NCBI RefSeq assembly: GCF_965224175.1
Contig: NZ_OZ245041.1
Span: 620,001 to 684,000, forward strand
DNA from: Kordia sp965224175
GTDB lineage: Bacteria; Bacteroidota; Bacteroidia; Flavobacteriales; Flavobacteriaceae
Direction of reading: 5' to 3'
DNA: 64,000 nucleotides
Numbering within the stretch: position 1 is the stretch's first letter; every line of letters starts with the position of its first letter. The notes beneath the pieces are model-generated. The model saw only the letters and a program-made list of their open reading frames with translations. It made no database searches and was not told the DNA's origin. Position numbers and translations under genes: made by a program. Shown piece by piece: positions 26,599-36,287 of the stretch.

Positions 26599-28758
26599 TT
26601 AGAAATCAAATCGATAGTTCATTTTAAACGCCATTCCCCAATCTTTACGTGCTAAATTTTGTGTGAAATTATCAGAAATCACAAAATAAATATAGGATAA
26701 AGGCTTGTATTCCCATTGCAATCGACTGTTAATGTTAAAGTTATCTTGTTGCGTATTGTATTGTATATACGTTGTCCAGTTTAAACGATTTGAAAAGAAA
26801 ATTTCACTTGTAAAGCGTGCTAAATGAAAAGTTTCTTCGCCTAATTCATTTAGATTGATATGATTCACATCATAGGTCAGTTCTAAATTGGCAAATGGTA
26901 ATAATTGATAATTTAAATATGCTCCTGCTGTAGTACGTTTTCCGCTGTAATAAGTTCCTTTTTGTACATTGACACGATACCTAAAACGCTGATTATTTGC
27001 AGAATTGTAACCAACTTTTAAAAGCCCAAAACGATAACGGTCTGGAAGCAATGAATTACCATTTCCTAATGGATCAAAACCATATTTCAAATCGATATCA
27101 TCATAAAATAATACATAGTACACAGCCGATAAATCCTTAAAAAATATCGCAGAATTTAAAAAATGTGATGATTGACTAAAATTTCCCGTTTCATCAAAAT
27201 ACGTGTTATTACTGTAATTTAGATAACGAATCGAATTTAAAGACGTTGAATTTTCGTAAAACTTTTCATATTCTAAACCTGCATTCGCTTGCGTATATCC
27301 TTCACGAACCACAACATCATTAATCGCATCATAATTAAATAAACGCGGTGTAAAACCAACATCTGTCAAATAGTTCTTCTCCACTTTTTTGATACCTGCA
27401 TTCCATTCTAAACCACGTTGATTATACCAAATTCCAAGATTATAGAAATTGTTTTTATCATTAAATTCGTCGTTAAAACTTTTCCCGACATTGGCAATTC
27501 CAATCCATTTGTTGTTATCTGATTTGTAATTTAAATTGATTCCTGTAACGCGATTGTAATCATTTATGAACTCAAATTGATCTGTTTGTTGTCTATTAAT
27601 CAAATATCCTGTCGCTGTAAAATTTTTAGATAATTGTTGTTCTCCAACTAGCGCCGTAAAGTTTTGCGAAGCAATATCGTTTTCTTGATCTGTTTGCACA
27701 TTTAATACACCAATTCTCGTTTTTGGTGCGATATTTCCAGAGAGTTTTAATCCAAATTGAATATCACTTTCAGCTCCTATTCTTCTGGAATAGAACGGAT
27801 TTACACCATCGACACCTAAGTTTGAAAATAGATCTGCATTTTCTAAGAAAAAATTTCTTCGTTCTGGAAAAAATATCGCAAAACGTGTCAAATTTGTTAC
27901 TTGTTGATCTACATCGATTTGAGAAAAATCTGGATTGATTGTAGCATCTAACTTTAAAGAAGATGTCACATTGTATTGCAAATCTATACTAGGTGTAAAT
28001 GAGGTTTCATTATTCTTAGTTGCTACGTTTTCTTGATAATTTGTTGTGATGGAAGGCGTTAATACAAAACGAGAAGTTGTAATGTCGGGTAGATTTTCAA
28101 CGGTGAATTTTTCTGTAAATCGAAGGTCTAAATTGGCATAGTTTCGTTTTACATTCTTCAAGATTGTCCAAGAATTATTTTTAATATCTCTTACATAAAA
28201 TTGAACACCAAATACAGGATTTTGTTTGTTGAAGTTTAAAGCTTTCAACGGAATCGCCAGTTCGTATTGTTTTTTGTTTTCGTTTAATACTGCTTTTGAT
28301 TCCCAAATAGCGTTCCAACTAAAATTGAGATTATAGCCACTATTTACACGACCAATAAGTCCATCTGTTTGATTTCCAAGAGAATTTATGGCAAATAGAT
28401 ATCCGTTTTGCTCTTGATTTTGTGTGTCTAAAACCATAATAAAAGCATCACTAAAAGCTATTGAAACATCTCTTTTTAAGGTGTTTACACGAGTTTCTGT
28501 TGTAGTGTCATTGTAAATTGCACGAACATATAAATATTCGCCATTATGAAAAAGTTTTACAGAAGTTTGATTTTTCGCTAATCCAATATCTGTAGGCAAA
28601 TAGTTGTAAAATCCTGTGTGTTCAGATACTTGTTGCCAAACAGCTTCATCAAACTGTCCATCAATGGTAATTGTTGTCTCTATAAATGGTATTGTATTGT
28701 TTTGTGCGAAACTTTTCATAAAACTACACAAACAAAGGAATCCAAGGATATATCTCAT
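26599..28758 (-). CDS. DUF5916 outer-membrane protein with CBM9-like domain
   Basis: A 719-residue exported protein (signal peptide 1-18, ending SFAQ). Residues 20-205 form a carbohydrate-binding family 9-like domain (IDGQFDEAVWQQV, NGEYLYVRAIYND, WESKAVLNENKKQYELAIPL). Residues 220-719 are DUF5916, beginning with FVLTPSITTNYQEN, with the conserved FPERRNFFLENADLF near 300 and many amphipathic strands ending in MNYRFDF, as in an outer-membrane barrel. Function in the family is unknown; glycan or hydrolase-linked roles have been suggested by context. Confidence 0.9.
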   Translation of the reverse strand: MRYILGFLCLCSFMKSFAQNNTIPFIETTITIDGQFDEAVWQQVSEHTGFYNYLPTDIGLAKNQTSVKLFHNGEYLYVRAIYNDTTTETRVNTLKRDVSIAFSDAFIMVLDTQNQEQNGYLFAINSLGNQTDGLIGRVNSGYNLNFSWNAIWESKAVLNENKKQYELAIPLKALNFNKQNPVFGVQFYVRDIKNNSWTILKNVKRNYANLDLRFTEKFTVENLPDITTSRFVLTPSITTNYQENVATKNNETSFTPSIDLQYNVTSSLKLDATINPDFSQIDVDQQVTNLTRFAIFFPERRNFFLENADLFSNLGVDGVNPFYSRRIGAESDIQFGLKLSGNIAPKTRIGVLNVQTDQENDIASQNFTALVGEQQLSKNFTATGYLINRQQTDQFEFINDYNRVTGINLNYKSDNNKWIGIANVGKSFNDEFNDKNNFYNLGIWYNQRGLEWNAGIKKVEKNYLTDVGFTPRLFNYDAINDVVVREGYTQANAGLEYEKFYENSTSLNSIRYLNYSNNTYFDETGNFSQSSHFLNSAIFFKDLSAVYYVLFYDDIDLKYGFDPLGNGNSLLPDRYRFGLLKVGYNSANNQRFRYRVNVQKGTYYSGKRTTAGAYLNYQLLPFANLELTYDVNHINLNELGEETFHLARFTSEIFFSNRLNWTTYIQYNTQQDNFNINSRLQWEYKPLSYIYFVISDNFTQNLARKDWGMAFKMNYRFDF

Positions 28759-28797
28759 CTGTTTATTTTTGATTGTTTTCTGATTTTTTTCGATGAA

Positions 28798-29235
28798 TTA
28801 TTGCTTCGAATTGTCTTCTGTTCGAGTCGCTGTTTTACTAATAATTTTCCATTCTTTTTCAATCTTTTTCAAGAGAAATAAATCGATATATACCCAACTA
28901 CGCTTTGGTCCTGCAATTTCTACTTTTGCCATAGCAATATCATTGATGATTTCAACAGACAGTACTTTTGCGTCACGACCGTTGAACGCACCTTTTTCTT
29001 TATTTTTAAAAAAACCTGCATATTCTTTAGGAGTGTAACGCTTAAAATTGCCATCTCTTCCTGTAAGATATAAAGTAGCATTTTCTGTGAACGCACTTAC
29101 GAGCATTTCCAATTCATTATAGGAACTTCCATGCATGTATTTTTGCAGAGTTTTTTCTACCGAAGCATGTTCAGATTGTGCTGTAGAAAGTTGTATCGCA
29201 CAAAGCGAAATAAAGATAAAAATGTACTGTTTCAT
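28798..29235 (-). CDS. Secreted NTF2-like protein (putative lumazine-binding type)
   Basis: A 145-residue protein from ATG 29235 with signal peptide (MKQYIFIFISLCAIQLSTAQ). A longer ATG start at 29265 would put a charged extension before the signal. The mature part has the cone-shaped SnoaL/NTF2 fold pattern: helix VEKTLQKYMHGSSYNELEML, ATLYLTGRDGNF, GAFNGRDAKVLSVEIINDIAMAKVEI and FLLKKIEKEWKIISKTA. It lies 39 bp downstream of nothing on its strand and before the DUF5916 gene (39 bp apart), so the two may be co-transcribed. Ligand unknown. Confidence 0.78.
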   Translation of the reverse strand: MKQYIFIFISLCAIQLSTAQSEHASVEKTLQKYMHGSSYNELEMLVSAFTENATLYLTGRDGNFKRYTPKEYAGFFKNKEKGAFNGRDAKVLSVEIINDIAMAKVEIAGPKRSWVYIDLFLLKKIEKEWKIISKTATRTEDNSKQ

Positions 29236-29339
29236 GTGTTTGATTTTTTTGATTTGATCAAACATCTAAAAACAGCTTATAAATGGAGTGATTGTTTATA
29301 ATTCAAGTGTCCAGAATTATAAAATTGTACAAATTCAGA

Positions 29340-30383
29340 CTACTGTAGTTCTTTTTTAAAGGCTGCAGGTGTTTTTCCAACTAATTTTTTAAAGGTTGCG
29401 TAAAATGTTGATTTTGAACTAAAACCAGCTTCGAAACCAATGGATTCTAAGGTGAATTGATTGTTTTCTTGTAATAATTGCTTTGCTTCTGCTACTCGAT
29501 ACTCATTTATAAACAATGCAAAGTTTTTTCCAAGATTATCATTTAATAATTGTGATAATTTATGAGAAGAAATGTGTAAAACCTTGGCAATATCGTTTAG
29601 TTTTATGTTGGTGTTTTTGTGAAATTGATGTGCTTTCATTGCATCTTTTAGCGCTGAAATTAATTCATCTTCTTCCGATTTTTCAATTTTTTTCGCCTGA
29701 TACTTTTCTGGAATATTTTGAAAAATTGTATCTCGATTCTTTTTAGATATTAGAAAAATTAATAGTGCATAAAAAACCACTGAAAACGTAATTGTTCCCA
29801 CATAGTATAAAAAGAAATAACCGATCATGTATGCTGTAAAAATGAGCACATTTGCCAATACTAGAATAAGTAGCCAAATTTCAGAAGTCGTACAACGAAT
29901 ATCTTTTTGAAAATATTTCTTTATAATGTCTTTTAAAAGATAAATGGAAAGTGCCAGATAGATTCCCCAAACTACATAAATGCATTGCACGACATAGTTT
30001 GCCCAAAGCTCTTTGTAATATGGATATGGTATGATAATTCCAGTACTTAAAATGACCAATAACAGCAATGTTCCGTGAATTTTCCATGATTTTGAAATTG
30101 TTTTTCTATTTTCAATGGAAGATTTTACATAGAAAAAGACTGAAGCTCCAATTAAAAAACAGGCAGATAAACCAATTTGTAGAATCCAAAGATTACGCTC
30201 TTCTCGCGGAGTGAAAATTGTGTAAACAGACTTTCCAATTCGAATACATAAAAACAACAGCAATAAGCCAAAAAAGAAATTTTGAACACGTTTTTGCTTA
30301 CTGAAAAATAAAAAGTATATACTTGCTATGAATCCATTAAATACGCCAATTGAGCATACAAAGAATAGCAATGAATTGTTCAT
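29340..30383 (-). CDS. AraC-type regulator with N-terminal membrane domain
   Basis: A 347-residue protein with six to seven hydrophobic helices (about 5-210) and a C-terminal AraC domain (about 245-345; LNDIAKVLHISSHKLSQLLND and LESIGFEAGFSSKSTFYATF). The architecture matches the regulator at 20035-21114. It lies upstream of and on the same strand as the NTF2-like and DUF5916 genes and may control them. Confidence 0.92.
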   Translation of the reverse strand: MNNSLLFFVCSIGVFNGFIASIYFLFFSKQKRVQNFFFGLLLLFLCIRIGKSVYTIFTPREERNLWILQIGLSACFLIGASVFFYVKSSIENRKTISKSWKIHGTLLLLVILSTGIIIPYPYYKELWANYVVQCIYVVWGIYLALSIYLLKDIIKKYFQKDIRCTTSEIWLLILVLANVLIFTAYMIGYFFLYYVGTITFSVVFYALLIFLISKKNRDTIFQNIPEKYQAKKIEKSEEDELISALKDAMKAHQFHKNTNIKLNDIAKVLHISSHKLSQLLNDNLGKNFALFINEYRVAEAKQLLQENNQFTLESIGFEAGFSSKSTFYATFKKLVGKTPAAFKKELQ

Positions 30384-30463
30384 ATGGTTTGATCATTGAT
30401 GAAATTCAAATATATAAATATTATCAGGACTTTTGGAAGCTTCACTCTTTTTTAGCGAACCTT

Positions 30464-31729
30464 TTAGTAATCATCAAAGAGTAATTTTCCTCTGTAATAC
30501 ATTAAAATATAATCATTTAGATATTTGGCTTTTGTAGTTACAGAAATGGTATCTTTTTTATAAATACCTTCAAAAGTATATTTGCGTTTGTCTGTCTTTT
30601 TGTATTTTAACTCACTCCAATCTTGTGTTTTATCAAAAAACGGTCGATAACGAATGATTTTTGTAGTAGAGTCAATTTCAAATTTAAAGCGTTCGTAACT
30701 TCCTTTTTCTGTAATAACTTCGAAAGATTCAGGATATGAAGAAAAACCATTAAAAGTGATCTTTTTCCACGCTTCGGATTTGTTTTTACTCGTTGTTGAA
30801 GCTAAAGTATCGTTGTTGACGACAAAGGTTTCTACCGTTTGTAAGTTCGTAAACCAAGCATATCTATTTGTTTTGTATTCGGTTATTTTATCGCTGTATT
30901 CTTGAATGTAAAAGTATCCAACCAAACTTATTAAAGCTACTTTAAAAATGATTCGAATCTTTTTACTGTTTACTAATGGTTTGTATGCTTCTGATTGTGT
31001 TGTTTTGTTTAACACTACATAATTAAGTAAGCTTTTTAGTTGTGTGCTGATAAGCATCAATAGTAAACAAAATAGCAAAGTAGCATACATTGTTACTGTA
31101 AAACCAAAATCCCAATTCATTAATACTACATTCCCCATGACAATAATAAGTAGTATTGCGCCCAAAAAGGTAGTTCTTCTAAATAGTAATAAAATTCCAC
31201 CTATAAATTCTAGCCAACCAGAAAATGGTATGACAATTTGCGAATAACTGTAAAAATGACTCATAAAGGTCATTCCTGTCAATCCACCTATGGTTTGCTC
31301 CATCGTATCAATTCCAATAGTACCAAACTGTAACATGAAAATTTTAGCGAGTCCATAGTTAATCAATGTAAGCCCTAAGTGGTAACGGAGAATTGTTTGT
31401 GTGATGATTTTTAGCTTGTTAGTGTATTCTTTTTGAAGGAATTTATCAATAAGAAGCCAAAGCAACGTTCCGATTGTGGCTACAAAGAATACAAAGATGT
31501 ATCTGCAAAATTCAAATTTGGAATCATATCCTTTATACAAACGATCTAGCTGAAATTCCCAATTATAAAATGTTTCTCCAATCCACATGATTGGTGTATC
31601 CCAAATAGTGAGTTCAGAAGCTTTATCTGTGATGGAATATCCTAAATCATATGGAACAATATAGAATAGGATGAATAATAGTAAAAATCTCCAAAACAGG
31701 TTTTTTAACAGTAGTTGAATTGTTTGCAT
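30464..31729 (-). CDS. DoxX-like integral membrane protein
   Basis: A 421-residue membrane protein with about eight helices. Residues 130-250 resemble DoxX-family helices (LGLTLINYGLAKIF, PFSGWLEFIGGILLLFRRTT, AILLIIVMGNVVLMNWDFG). The C-terminal 120 residues, after a final helix near 265-280, are hydrophilic and rich in beta strands (FEVITEKGSYERFKFEID, RKYTFEGIYKKDTISV), a likely periplasmic domain. Function not known; redox or quinone-linked roles are attributed to some DoxX proteins. Confidence 0.75.
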   Translation of the reverse strand: MQTIQLLLKNLFWRFLLLFILFYIVPYDLGYSITDKASELTIWDTPIMWIGETFYNWEFQLDRLYKGYDSKFEFCRYIFVFFVATIGTLLWLLIDKFLQKEYTNKLKIITQTILRYHLGLTLINYGLAKIFMLQFGTIGIDTMEQTIGGLTGMTFMSHFYSYSQIVIPFSGWLEFIGGILLLFRRTTFLGAILLIIVMGNVVLMNWDFGFTVTMYATLLFCLLLMLISTQLKSLLNYVVLNKTTQSEAYKPLVNSKKIRIIFKVALISLVGYFYIQEYSDKITEYKTNRYAWFTNLQTVETFVVNNDTLASTTSKNKSEAWKKITFNGFSSYPESFEVITEKGSYERFKFEIDSTTKIIRYRPFFDKTQDWSELKYKKTDKRKYTFEGIYKKDTISVTTKAKYLNDYILMYYRGKLLFDDY

Positions 31730-31908
31730 TCGTTGTCAGTAAATATGGTTCAAAATAAGCTTGATGAGATGAACCAAATATACTGTTTTAAATTACGGAT
31801 ACAGTGTGATATAGTAGGCTTTACCGTATGAATGCTACTGTATTTATAAATTACGACTTGTTTTTATGTTAAATTTTTGCCGGCAACTATAGTATCGAGA
31901 AAATTACA

Positions 31909-32712
31909 TTAAAAATTAGCTAAAATAGTTTCTGTTTTTCCGATTAATTTTTGAATTTTTTCTTTGTCGTACGCGTCTGCATGTGCATTTCCATAACTTC
32001 CTTTGTCATTATCAAAATATTTTCCTGTAACGTTTTTATGCTGATCAGAAACAGCTAAATCGTAAAGGATATTTGCGCCTTTATCAGCAGAAGACCAATG
32101 CGTACCAAAAGCTTCTTTGACCATGTTTGTATTTAAAAGTGATCCAGGATTTACCGCAATCACTTGGGTTTTTAGTTGTTTTTCTGCTAAATAAAAACTC
32201 CACATTGTTAAGGCAAGTTTACTTTCTGCATACGCTGCTTGTTCAGTTATAGAAGTGTTACCTGCTAGCGCATCTAAGGAAACTGGTGACTGTGCCGCTG
32301 AACTTAAATTGACAATTCGTGCTTGCTCTGACTTTTCTAAAAGAGATAAAAGCTCATTGGTTAATACATAGGGAGCAAAATAATTCACTGCAAATCGCAT
32401 GTCTATATGATCTGAGGTTTTGCTAATTCGACTGTTATAAACTCCAGCATTGTTGATCAATACGTCAATTTTAGAAACTTTAGAAATGATTTCTTTTGCT
32501 AATTTTTTTACAGCTGAAACTGTAGATAAATCTGCTGCAAATCCTTTGATATTTGAATTGTTTGAAGCTGTTTTTATTTCTGAAATTACCTTTGCAAGTT
32601 TTTCTTCATTTCTTCCGTGAATATAAACTTCATGTCCTTCCTTTGCGAGTTTTGTAGCAGTTAGTTTTCCAATTCCATCTGTACTACCTGTAATGATGAT
32701 TGTCTTTTTCAT
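31909..32712 (-). CDS. SDR family oxidoreductase
   Basis: A 267-residue short-chain dehydrogenase. It has the dinucleotide motif TGSTDGIG (8-15), NNAG (87-90), catalytic Ser137 and Y161xxxK165, and NPG near 189. Basic residues after strand two (GRNEEK) suggest NADPH. The start overlaps the end of the LLM gene by 4 bp (ATGA). It is the last gene of the operon regulated, presumably, by the AraC protein at 36420. Confidence 0.93.
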   Translation of the reverse strand: MKKTIIITGSTDGIGKLTATKLAKEGHEVYIHGRNEEKLAKVISEIKTASNNSNIKGFAADLSTVSAVKKLAKEIISKVSKIDVLINNAGVYNSRISKTSDHIDMRFAVNYFAPYVLTNELLSLLEKSEQARIVNLSSAAQSPVSLDALAGNTSITEQAAYAESKLALTMWSFYLAEKQLKTQVIAVNPGSLLNTNMVKEAFGTHWSSADKGANILYDLAVSDQHKNVTGKYFDNDKGSYGNAHADAYDKEKIQKLIGKTETILANF

Positions 32713-33692
32713 ATGTTTGTTGTGTTGTTTTCTGTTGTGTTTTCGTGAAATATTGGTAAAATAGTTTTTGCTAAGCGTTCTAAAGTTTTTTCTATAGCAT
32801 TTGAATTGAAACGTAAATTTATAGCAATATGATTCACTCCTATATCTTGTAAATGCTGTAAATACGAGACTAAATACTTTGCTCCTATTCGGAAACCTAA
32901 ATGAATTGGCTGTGGTTTAAAATCGTCGTTTTCATGCAAATCAATATATAATGGTTGTAAAAATGGTTTGCTATGGTTGTGAGTTTCTGCAATAATGGAT
33001 CGCCATTCTGCTATTCTGTATTGTTGTTGTGTTGTGTCTCTTGGATAATACATCCAGCCATCTGCGTTTTCTGCGTTCCATTGTAGCGATTGTTGGCTAA
33101 AACCAGTAACTAACATTGGAATTTTGTGTTGCGTAGCTTTTGGCAAGATATCAACTGTTCCTTGTAAATTTCCGAATGCTTTCGTTTCTAACGAAGGAAA
33201 TTCTTTTTGTGCGTTTCGAATGTATTGAAATGCTTCTCGAAAAAGTTCACCACGATTTTCATAGTTTATATTCATCGCAGGATATTCTTCATAGCGATCA
33301 CCAGAAGCTATTCCTAGAATTAGCCTTCCATTTGATAATTGATCAATGGTAGCTGCTGATTTTGCTACATGCACAGGATGATGTAATGGCAAGGCTATAC
33401 TTGAGACACCTAAAGCAATATCTGAAGTTTGTGCTGCCAAATATCCTAAATACGTAAATGGATCAAAGGTTTGCCCAGCATCACCAAACGACGGTACATG
33501 AAAAGGAACATCTCGTAACCAAATTGCTTTGAATCCTAATGCTTCAGCAAGTTTCACACGTTTTACGTGATCTTTCATGCTTGGCACGGAATTTTGCGCA
33601 TAGTTTTCAATAGGAACAACCAAACCAATACTGAGTTGATTTGCTTTAAAAACGTTGTTATATCCGCGATTTATTTGTTCAAAAGTATACAT
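32709..33692 (-). CDS. LLM class (luciferase-like) flavin oxidoreductase
   Basis: A 327-residue TIM-barrel protein of the bacterial luciferase-like superfamily, using FMN or F420-like flavin. It shows AEALGFKAIWLRDVPF near 50, the LGVSSIALPLHHPVHVAKSAATIDQLSNGRLILGIASGDR block at 96-134, and MLVTGFSQQSLQWNAENADGWMYYPRD near 195-225. Family members are monooxygenases or reductases; the substrate is unknown. It lies between a DUF1330 gene and an SDR gene in the same operon. Confidence 0.92.
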   Translation of the reverse strand: MYTFEQINRGYNNVFKANQLSIGLVVPIENYAQNSVPSMKDHVKRVKLAEALGFKAIWLRDVPFHVPSFGDAGQTFDPFTYLGYLAAQTSDIALGVSSIALPLHHPVHVAKSAATIDQLSNGRLILGIASGDRYEEYPAMNINYENRGELFREAFQYIRNAQKEFPSLETKAFGNLQGTVDILPKATQHKIPMLVTGFSQQSLQWNAENADGWMYYPRDTTQQQYRIAEWRSIIAETHNHSKPFLQPLYIDLHENDDFKPQPIHLGFRIGAKYLVSYLQHLQDIGVNHIAINLRFNSNAIEKTLERLAKTILPIFHENTTENNTTNI

Positions 33693-33713
33693 CTATAATT
33701 ATTAATTACATTA

Positions 33714-33742
33714 CAAACCTCCAAGATATTCTTAGAGGTTTG
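33714..33742. other. Intra-operon hairpin
   Basis: CAAACCTCCAAGA (33714-33726) and TCTTAGAGGTTTG (33730-33742) pair over 13 positions with one mismatch and a 3-base loop. It sits in the only sizeable gap (59 bp) inside the operon, between DUF1330 and the LLM gene. There is no good T run on the coding strand, so it may act as a partial terminator or mRNA-stability element. Confidence 0.55.
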
Positions 33743-33751
33743 CATGTTAGT

Positions 33752-34054
33752 TTATGCTAAATCATCTTTGGCTTCAATCAAATAATGATGACTTACAGAA
33801 CCTTTGGTACGTGCTTGTAAATGTGGCACATATTCTGGATCATTCATAAAGTCTAAAGCTGCTTGTTTTGATGGCCATTCTAGAATGATACGCAATGCAG
33901 AAGCTCGTTCATCTCCTTCAATTTGCTCGTGTGCAGCTGTTCTTGCAAGGTATTTTCCTCCATGTTTGGCTACAATTTTTCCTGATTCAGCAACGTATGC
34001 TTCAATCCATTCTTGTGATGTTGGTGTTACATCTAAAACTGAGTAATAAGACAT
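33752..34054 (-). CDS. DUF1330 family protein
   Basis: A 100-residue small ferredoxin-like-fold protein from ATG 34054 (MSYYSVLDVTPTSQEWIEAY); an in-frame TTG further upstream would overlap the previous gene. The DUF1330 pattern is clear: IVAKHGGKYLARTA, ERASALRIILEWPSKQAALDFMNDPEYVPHLQAR. Such proteins belong to the dimeric alpha/beta-barrel group. It lies 10 bp after the MDR gene in the operon. Biochemical role unknown. Confidence 0.9.
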   Translation of the reverse strand: MSYYSVLDVTPTSQEWIEAYVAESGKIVAKHGGKYLARTAAHEQIEGDERASALRIILEWPSKQAALDFMNDPEYVPHLQARTKGSVSHHYLIEAKDDLA

Positions 34055-34064
34055 AATTTTATTA

Positions 34065-35075
34065 TTAAAAATTTTCAAGTACGATTTTCCCTTTTGCTTT
34101 ACCAGATTCTAACAAAGCGTGTGCTCTTCTAATGTTTTCAGCGTTAATTTTACCAAAATGTTCTCCAACTGTCGTTTTGATAGTTTCCGCATCAATTAGT
34201 TTTGAAACTTCATTGAGAATATTATGTTGTTTTATGATGTCGTCTGTTTGAAACATAGAACGTGTAAACATAAATTCTATATGAGTAGAAACTGCTTTAG
34301 TTTTAAATGGCATGATATTAAATCCGCCTTTTGGATCATCTATAAAACCAAATTTACCTTGTGGTTTGATAATTTTTACGATTTCATCTTTGTGTAATCC
34401 GGTTGCATTCAGACTAACTATATAATCTGGTTGTGGCAGCTTATACGTTTTAAATTCGTCACTCAACTTATTTCTATGATTGATGACATGATGTGCGCCC
34501 AATTCTTTTAACCAATTTGTTGTTTCTTCGCGAGAAGCTGTGCCAATGATCGTTAATTTAGTCAATTGTTTCAATAATTGAGTCATGATCGATCCTACAC
34601 CACCAGCAGCACCAATGACTAGAATACTTTTATTTGGATCTTCTGTAGAAACTTGCATTCTGTCAAACAACAGTTCCCAAGCCGTTAATGATGTTAGTGG
34701 TAATGCTGCGGCATCTCCAAAAGATAAACTTTTTGGTTTCTTCCCAACAATGCGTTCATCTACCAATTGGAATTGCGCATTGCTTCCTGAACGAGTTAAA
34801 TCGCCAGCATAATATACTTCATCTCCAACTTTAAATAAGCTGGTCTCCTCGCCTACTGCTGTTACAATTCCTGCTGCGTCCCAACCAATGACTTTCCATT
34901 CGTCATTTTCTGGAGTTACATTTTGTCTAATTTTATAATCCACCGGATTTACAGAAATAGCTTTTACTTCTACTAGTAAATCTTTACCTGTAGCTTTTGG
35001 CGTTTGTAATTCAATATCTTGTAGAGAGTTTTCATTGTCTATTGGCAATGATTTTTTATATCCTATTGCTTTCAT
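34065..35075 (-). CDS. Zinc-type-family NADPH quinone oxidoreductase (MDR superfamily)
   Basis: A 336-residue medium-chain dehydrogenase of the adh_fam_1 type (TIGR02817-like N-terminus MKAIGYKKSLPIDN). It has a GroES-like domain (25-135; VDYKIRQ, VIGWDAAGIVTAVG) and a Rossmann domain with GAAGGVGSIMTQLLKQ near 155. The structural and catalytic zinc cysteines of classical ADH are not evident, which fits the quinone or enone reductases. It probably reduces reactive carbonyls or quinones with NADPH. Part of the AraC-linked operon. Confidence 0.92.
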   Translation of the reverse strand: MKAIGYKKSLPIDNENSLQDIELQTPKATGKDLLVEVKAISVNPVDYKIRQNVTPENDEWKVIGWDAAGIVTAVGEETSLFKVGDEVYYAGDLTRSGSNAQFQLVDERIVGKKPKSLSFGDAAALPLTSLTAWELLFDRMQVSTEDPNKSILVIGAAGGVGSIMTQLLKQLTKLTIIGTASREETTNWLKELGAHHVINHRNKLSDEFKTYKLPQPDYIVSLNATGLHKDEIVKIIKPQGKFGFIDDPKGGFNIMPFKTKAVSTHIEFMFTRSMFQTDDIIKQHNILNEVSKLIDAETIKTTVGEHFGKINAENIRRAHALLESGKAKGKIVLENF

Positions 35076-35085
35076 TATCTTTTTC

Positions 35086-35949
35086 TTAGTTTATGTTGAT
35101 AGAATTATCTGTTCTTATGTAAATTACAACAGCTTGTTCTGTATCATTTGAAATTGTGTGAATTGCTTTATCCGTTGTTGAAAAATAGCTTCCTGCATCC
35201 AATTGTTTTATTTCTCCATCTACTGGCATTGTATATGTTAGATTTCCTTGAATAATGACTGCATGAAAAGTTGTTCCGTTATTTACTAGGTTTCCTTTAA
35301 ATCCTTTTGGAAGTTTTACAAATAAGCCTTGTAAATTTTTATTTTTCCACAGAAAACTGATATTAGCGTTTTTATTTTTTATCCAATTTGATTTGTTCTC
35401 ATCTAACCATACAATATTTGAAGCATCAATATTCACAGGTCTTTCGCCATTATCAAAAGCTTCACTCTTTGGTTTTACCAAATATGGTCCGTGATCAATT
35501 TCTACATAGGCAATGTTTTCTTCACCTTTGGCAGCTGTGATGTGAGATTCACCTTTGGGTTGTGTCCAGAAGCTTCCAGGTTGCATCCACATATGTTTTG
35601 CATTTTCATCATCATTATGGATTAATCCTTTAATGACAACAGCTCTGTAGGTTACATTGTGAATATGTGGTGGAGAAGAAAAACCATCTACAAATTTTGC
35701 TAAAAAACCAGTAGCAACAGTACCTTTTCTATCTCCCCAAATAGTACCAGCTTGCGGACTTTGATTGCCTCGAGCAGGATTTAATTTTTCCCAAATAATT
35801 TCAGAACTTAGAATTACTTTATTTGTTGGATTGACAATCTTGTCTATAGATTGTGATACTTGTATCTTTTTTCCTTCTGTTTGTTTTGTAGGATTTTCAC
35901 AAGAGTATATTATTCCTATTAACAGTGCGCATATCGTTATTTTCTTCAT
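35086..35949 (-). CDS. DUF4437 cupin lipoprotein
   Basis: A 287-residue lipoprotein (lipobox IIYSC, Cys17). Two cupin-like halves follow: residues 45-160 with the metal-type pattern FSSPPHIHNVTYRAVVIKG and GSFWTQPKGESHI, and residues 180-285 with GTTFHAVIIQGNLTY and GSYFSTTDKAIHTI. This matches DUF4437 (anti-sigma-like or enzyme cupins). It is 10 bp upstream of the MDR gene in the operon. It is the only exported product of the cluster. Confidence 0.85.
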   Translation of the reverse strand: MKKITICALLIGIIYSCENPTKQTEGKKIQVSQSIDKIVNPTNKVILSSEIIWEKLNPARGNQSPQAGTIWGDRKGTVATGFLAKFVDGFSSPPHIHNVTYRAVVIKGLIHNDDENAKHMWMQPGSFWTQPKGESHITAAKGEENIAYVEIDHGPYLVKPKSEAFDNGERPVNIDASNIVWLDENKSNWIKNKNANISFLWKNKNLQGLFVKLPKGFKGNLVNNGTTFHAVIIQGNLTYTMPVDGEIKQLDAGSYFSTTDKAIHTISNDTEQAVVIYIRTDNSININ

Positions 35950-35962
35950 CCTAATTATATAA

Positions 35963-36253
35963 TTAACCTATTGGTGTCATTTCGTTTAATTCAAATGATT
36001 CTACAGCGCCATCAGTAGCTTTCATATAGGCTGCTAAATGATCGTTTTGCATATGTTGTTGCCATAATTCGCGGTTTTCCCAGTTTTCATAAAACAAGAA
36101 CAAATTTTCGTTTTCGTTATCGTGATGCAAATCATAGTTAATACAACCTTTTTCAGCACGTGTAATTTCTATTAGTTTTAATAATTCTTCTTTGATGAAT
36201 GAAGATTTCCCTTCTTTTGCTAGGATTCTAGCAACAATTGTTAATTGACTCAT
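35963..36253 (-). CDS. Antibiotic biosynthesis monooxygenase-like (ABM) protein
   Basis: A 96-residue dimeric ferredoxin-like protein of the ABM/YgiN family, with LTIVARILAKEGKSSFIKEELLKL, TRAEKGCINYDLH and FLFYENWENRELWQQHMQ followed by HLAAY. Relatives act on quinols or flavin-linked substrates without a cofactor. It is the first gene of the operon (36253 down to 31909), divergent from the AraC regulator. The start ATG is clear. Confidence 0.92.
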   Translation of the reverse strand: MSQLTIVARILAKEGKSSFIKEELLKLIEITRAEKGCINYDLHHDNENENLFLFYENWENRELWQQHMQNDHLAAYMKATDGAVESFELNEMTPIG

Positions 36254-36287
36254 ATCGTGTATTTTTTAGTTTTTAAATTTCTTACTA

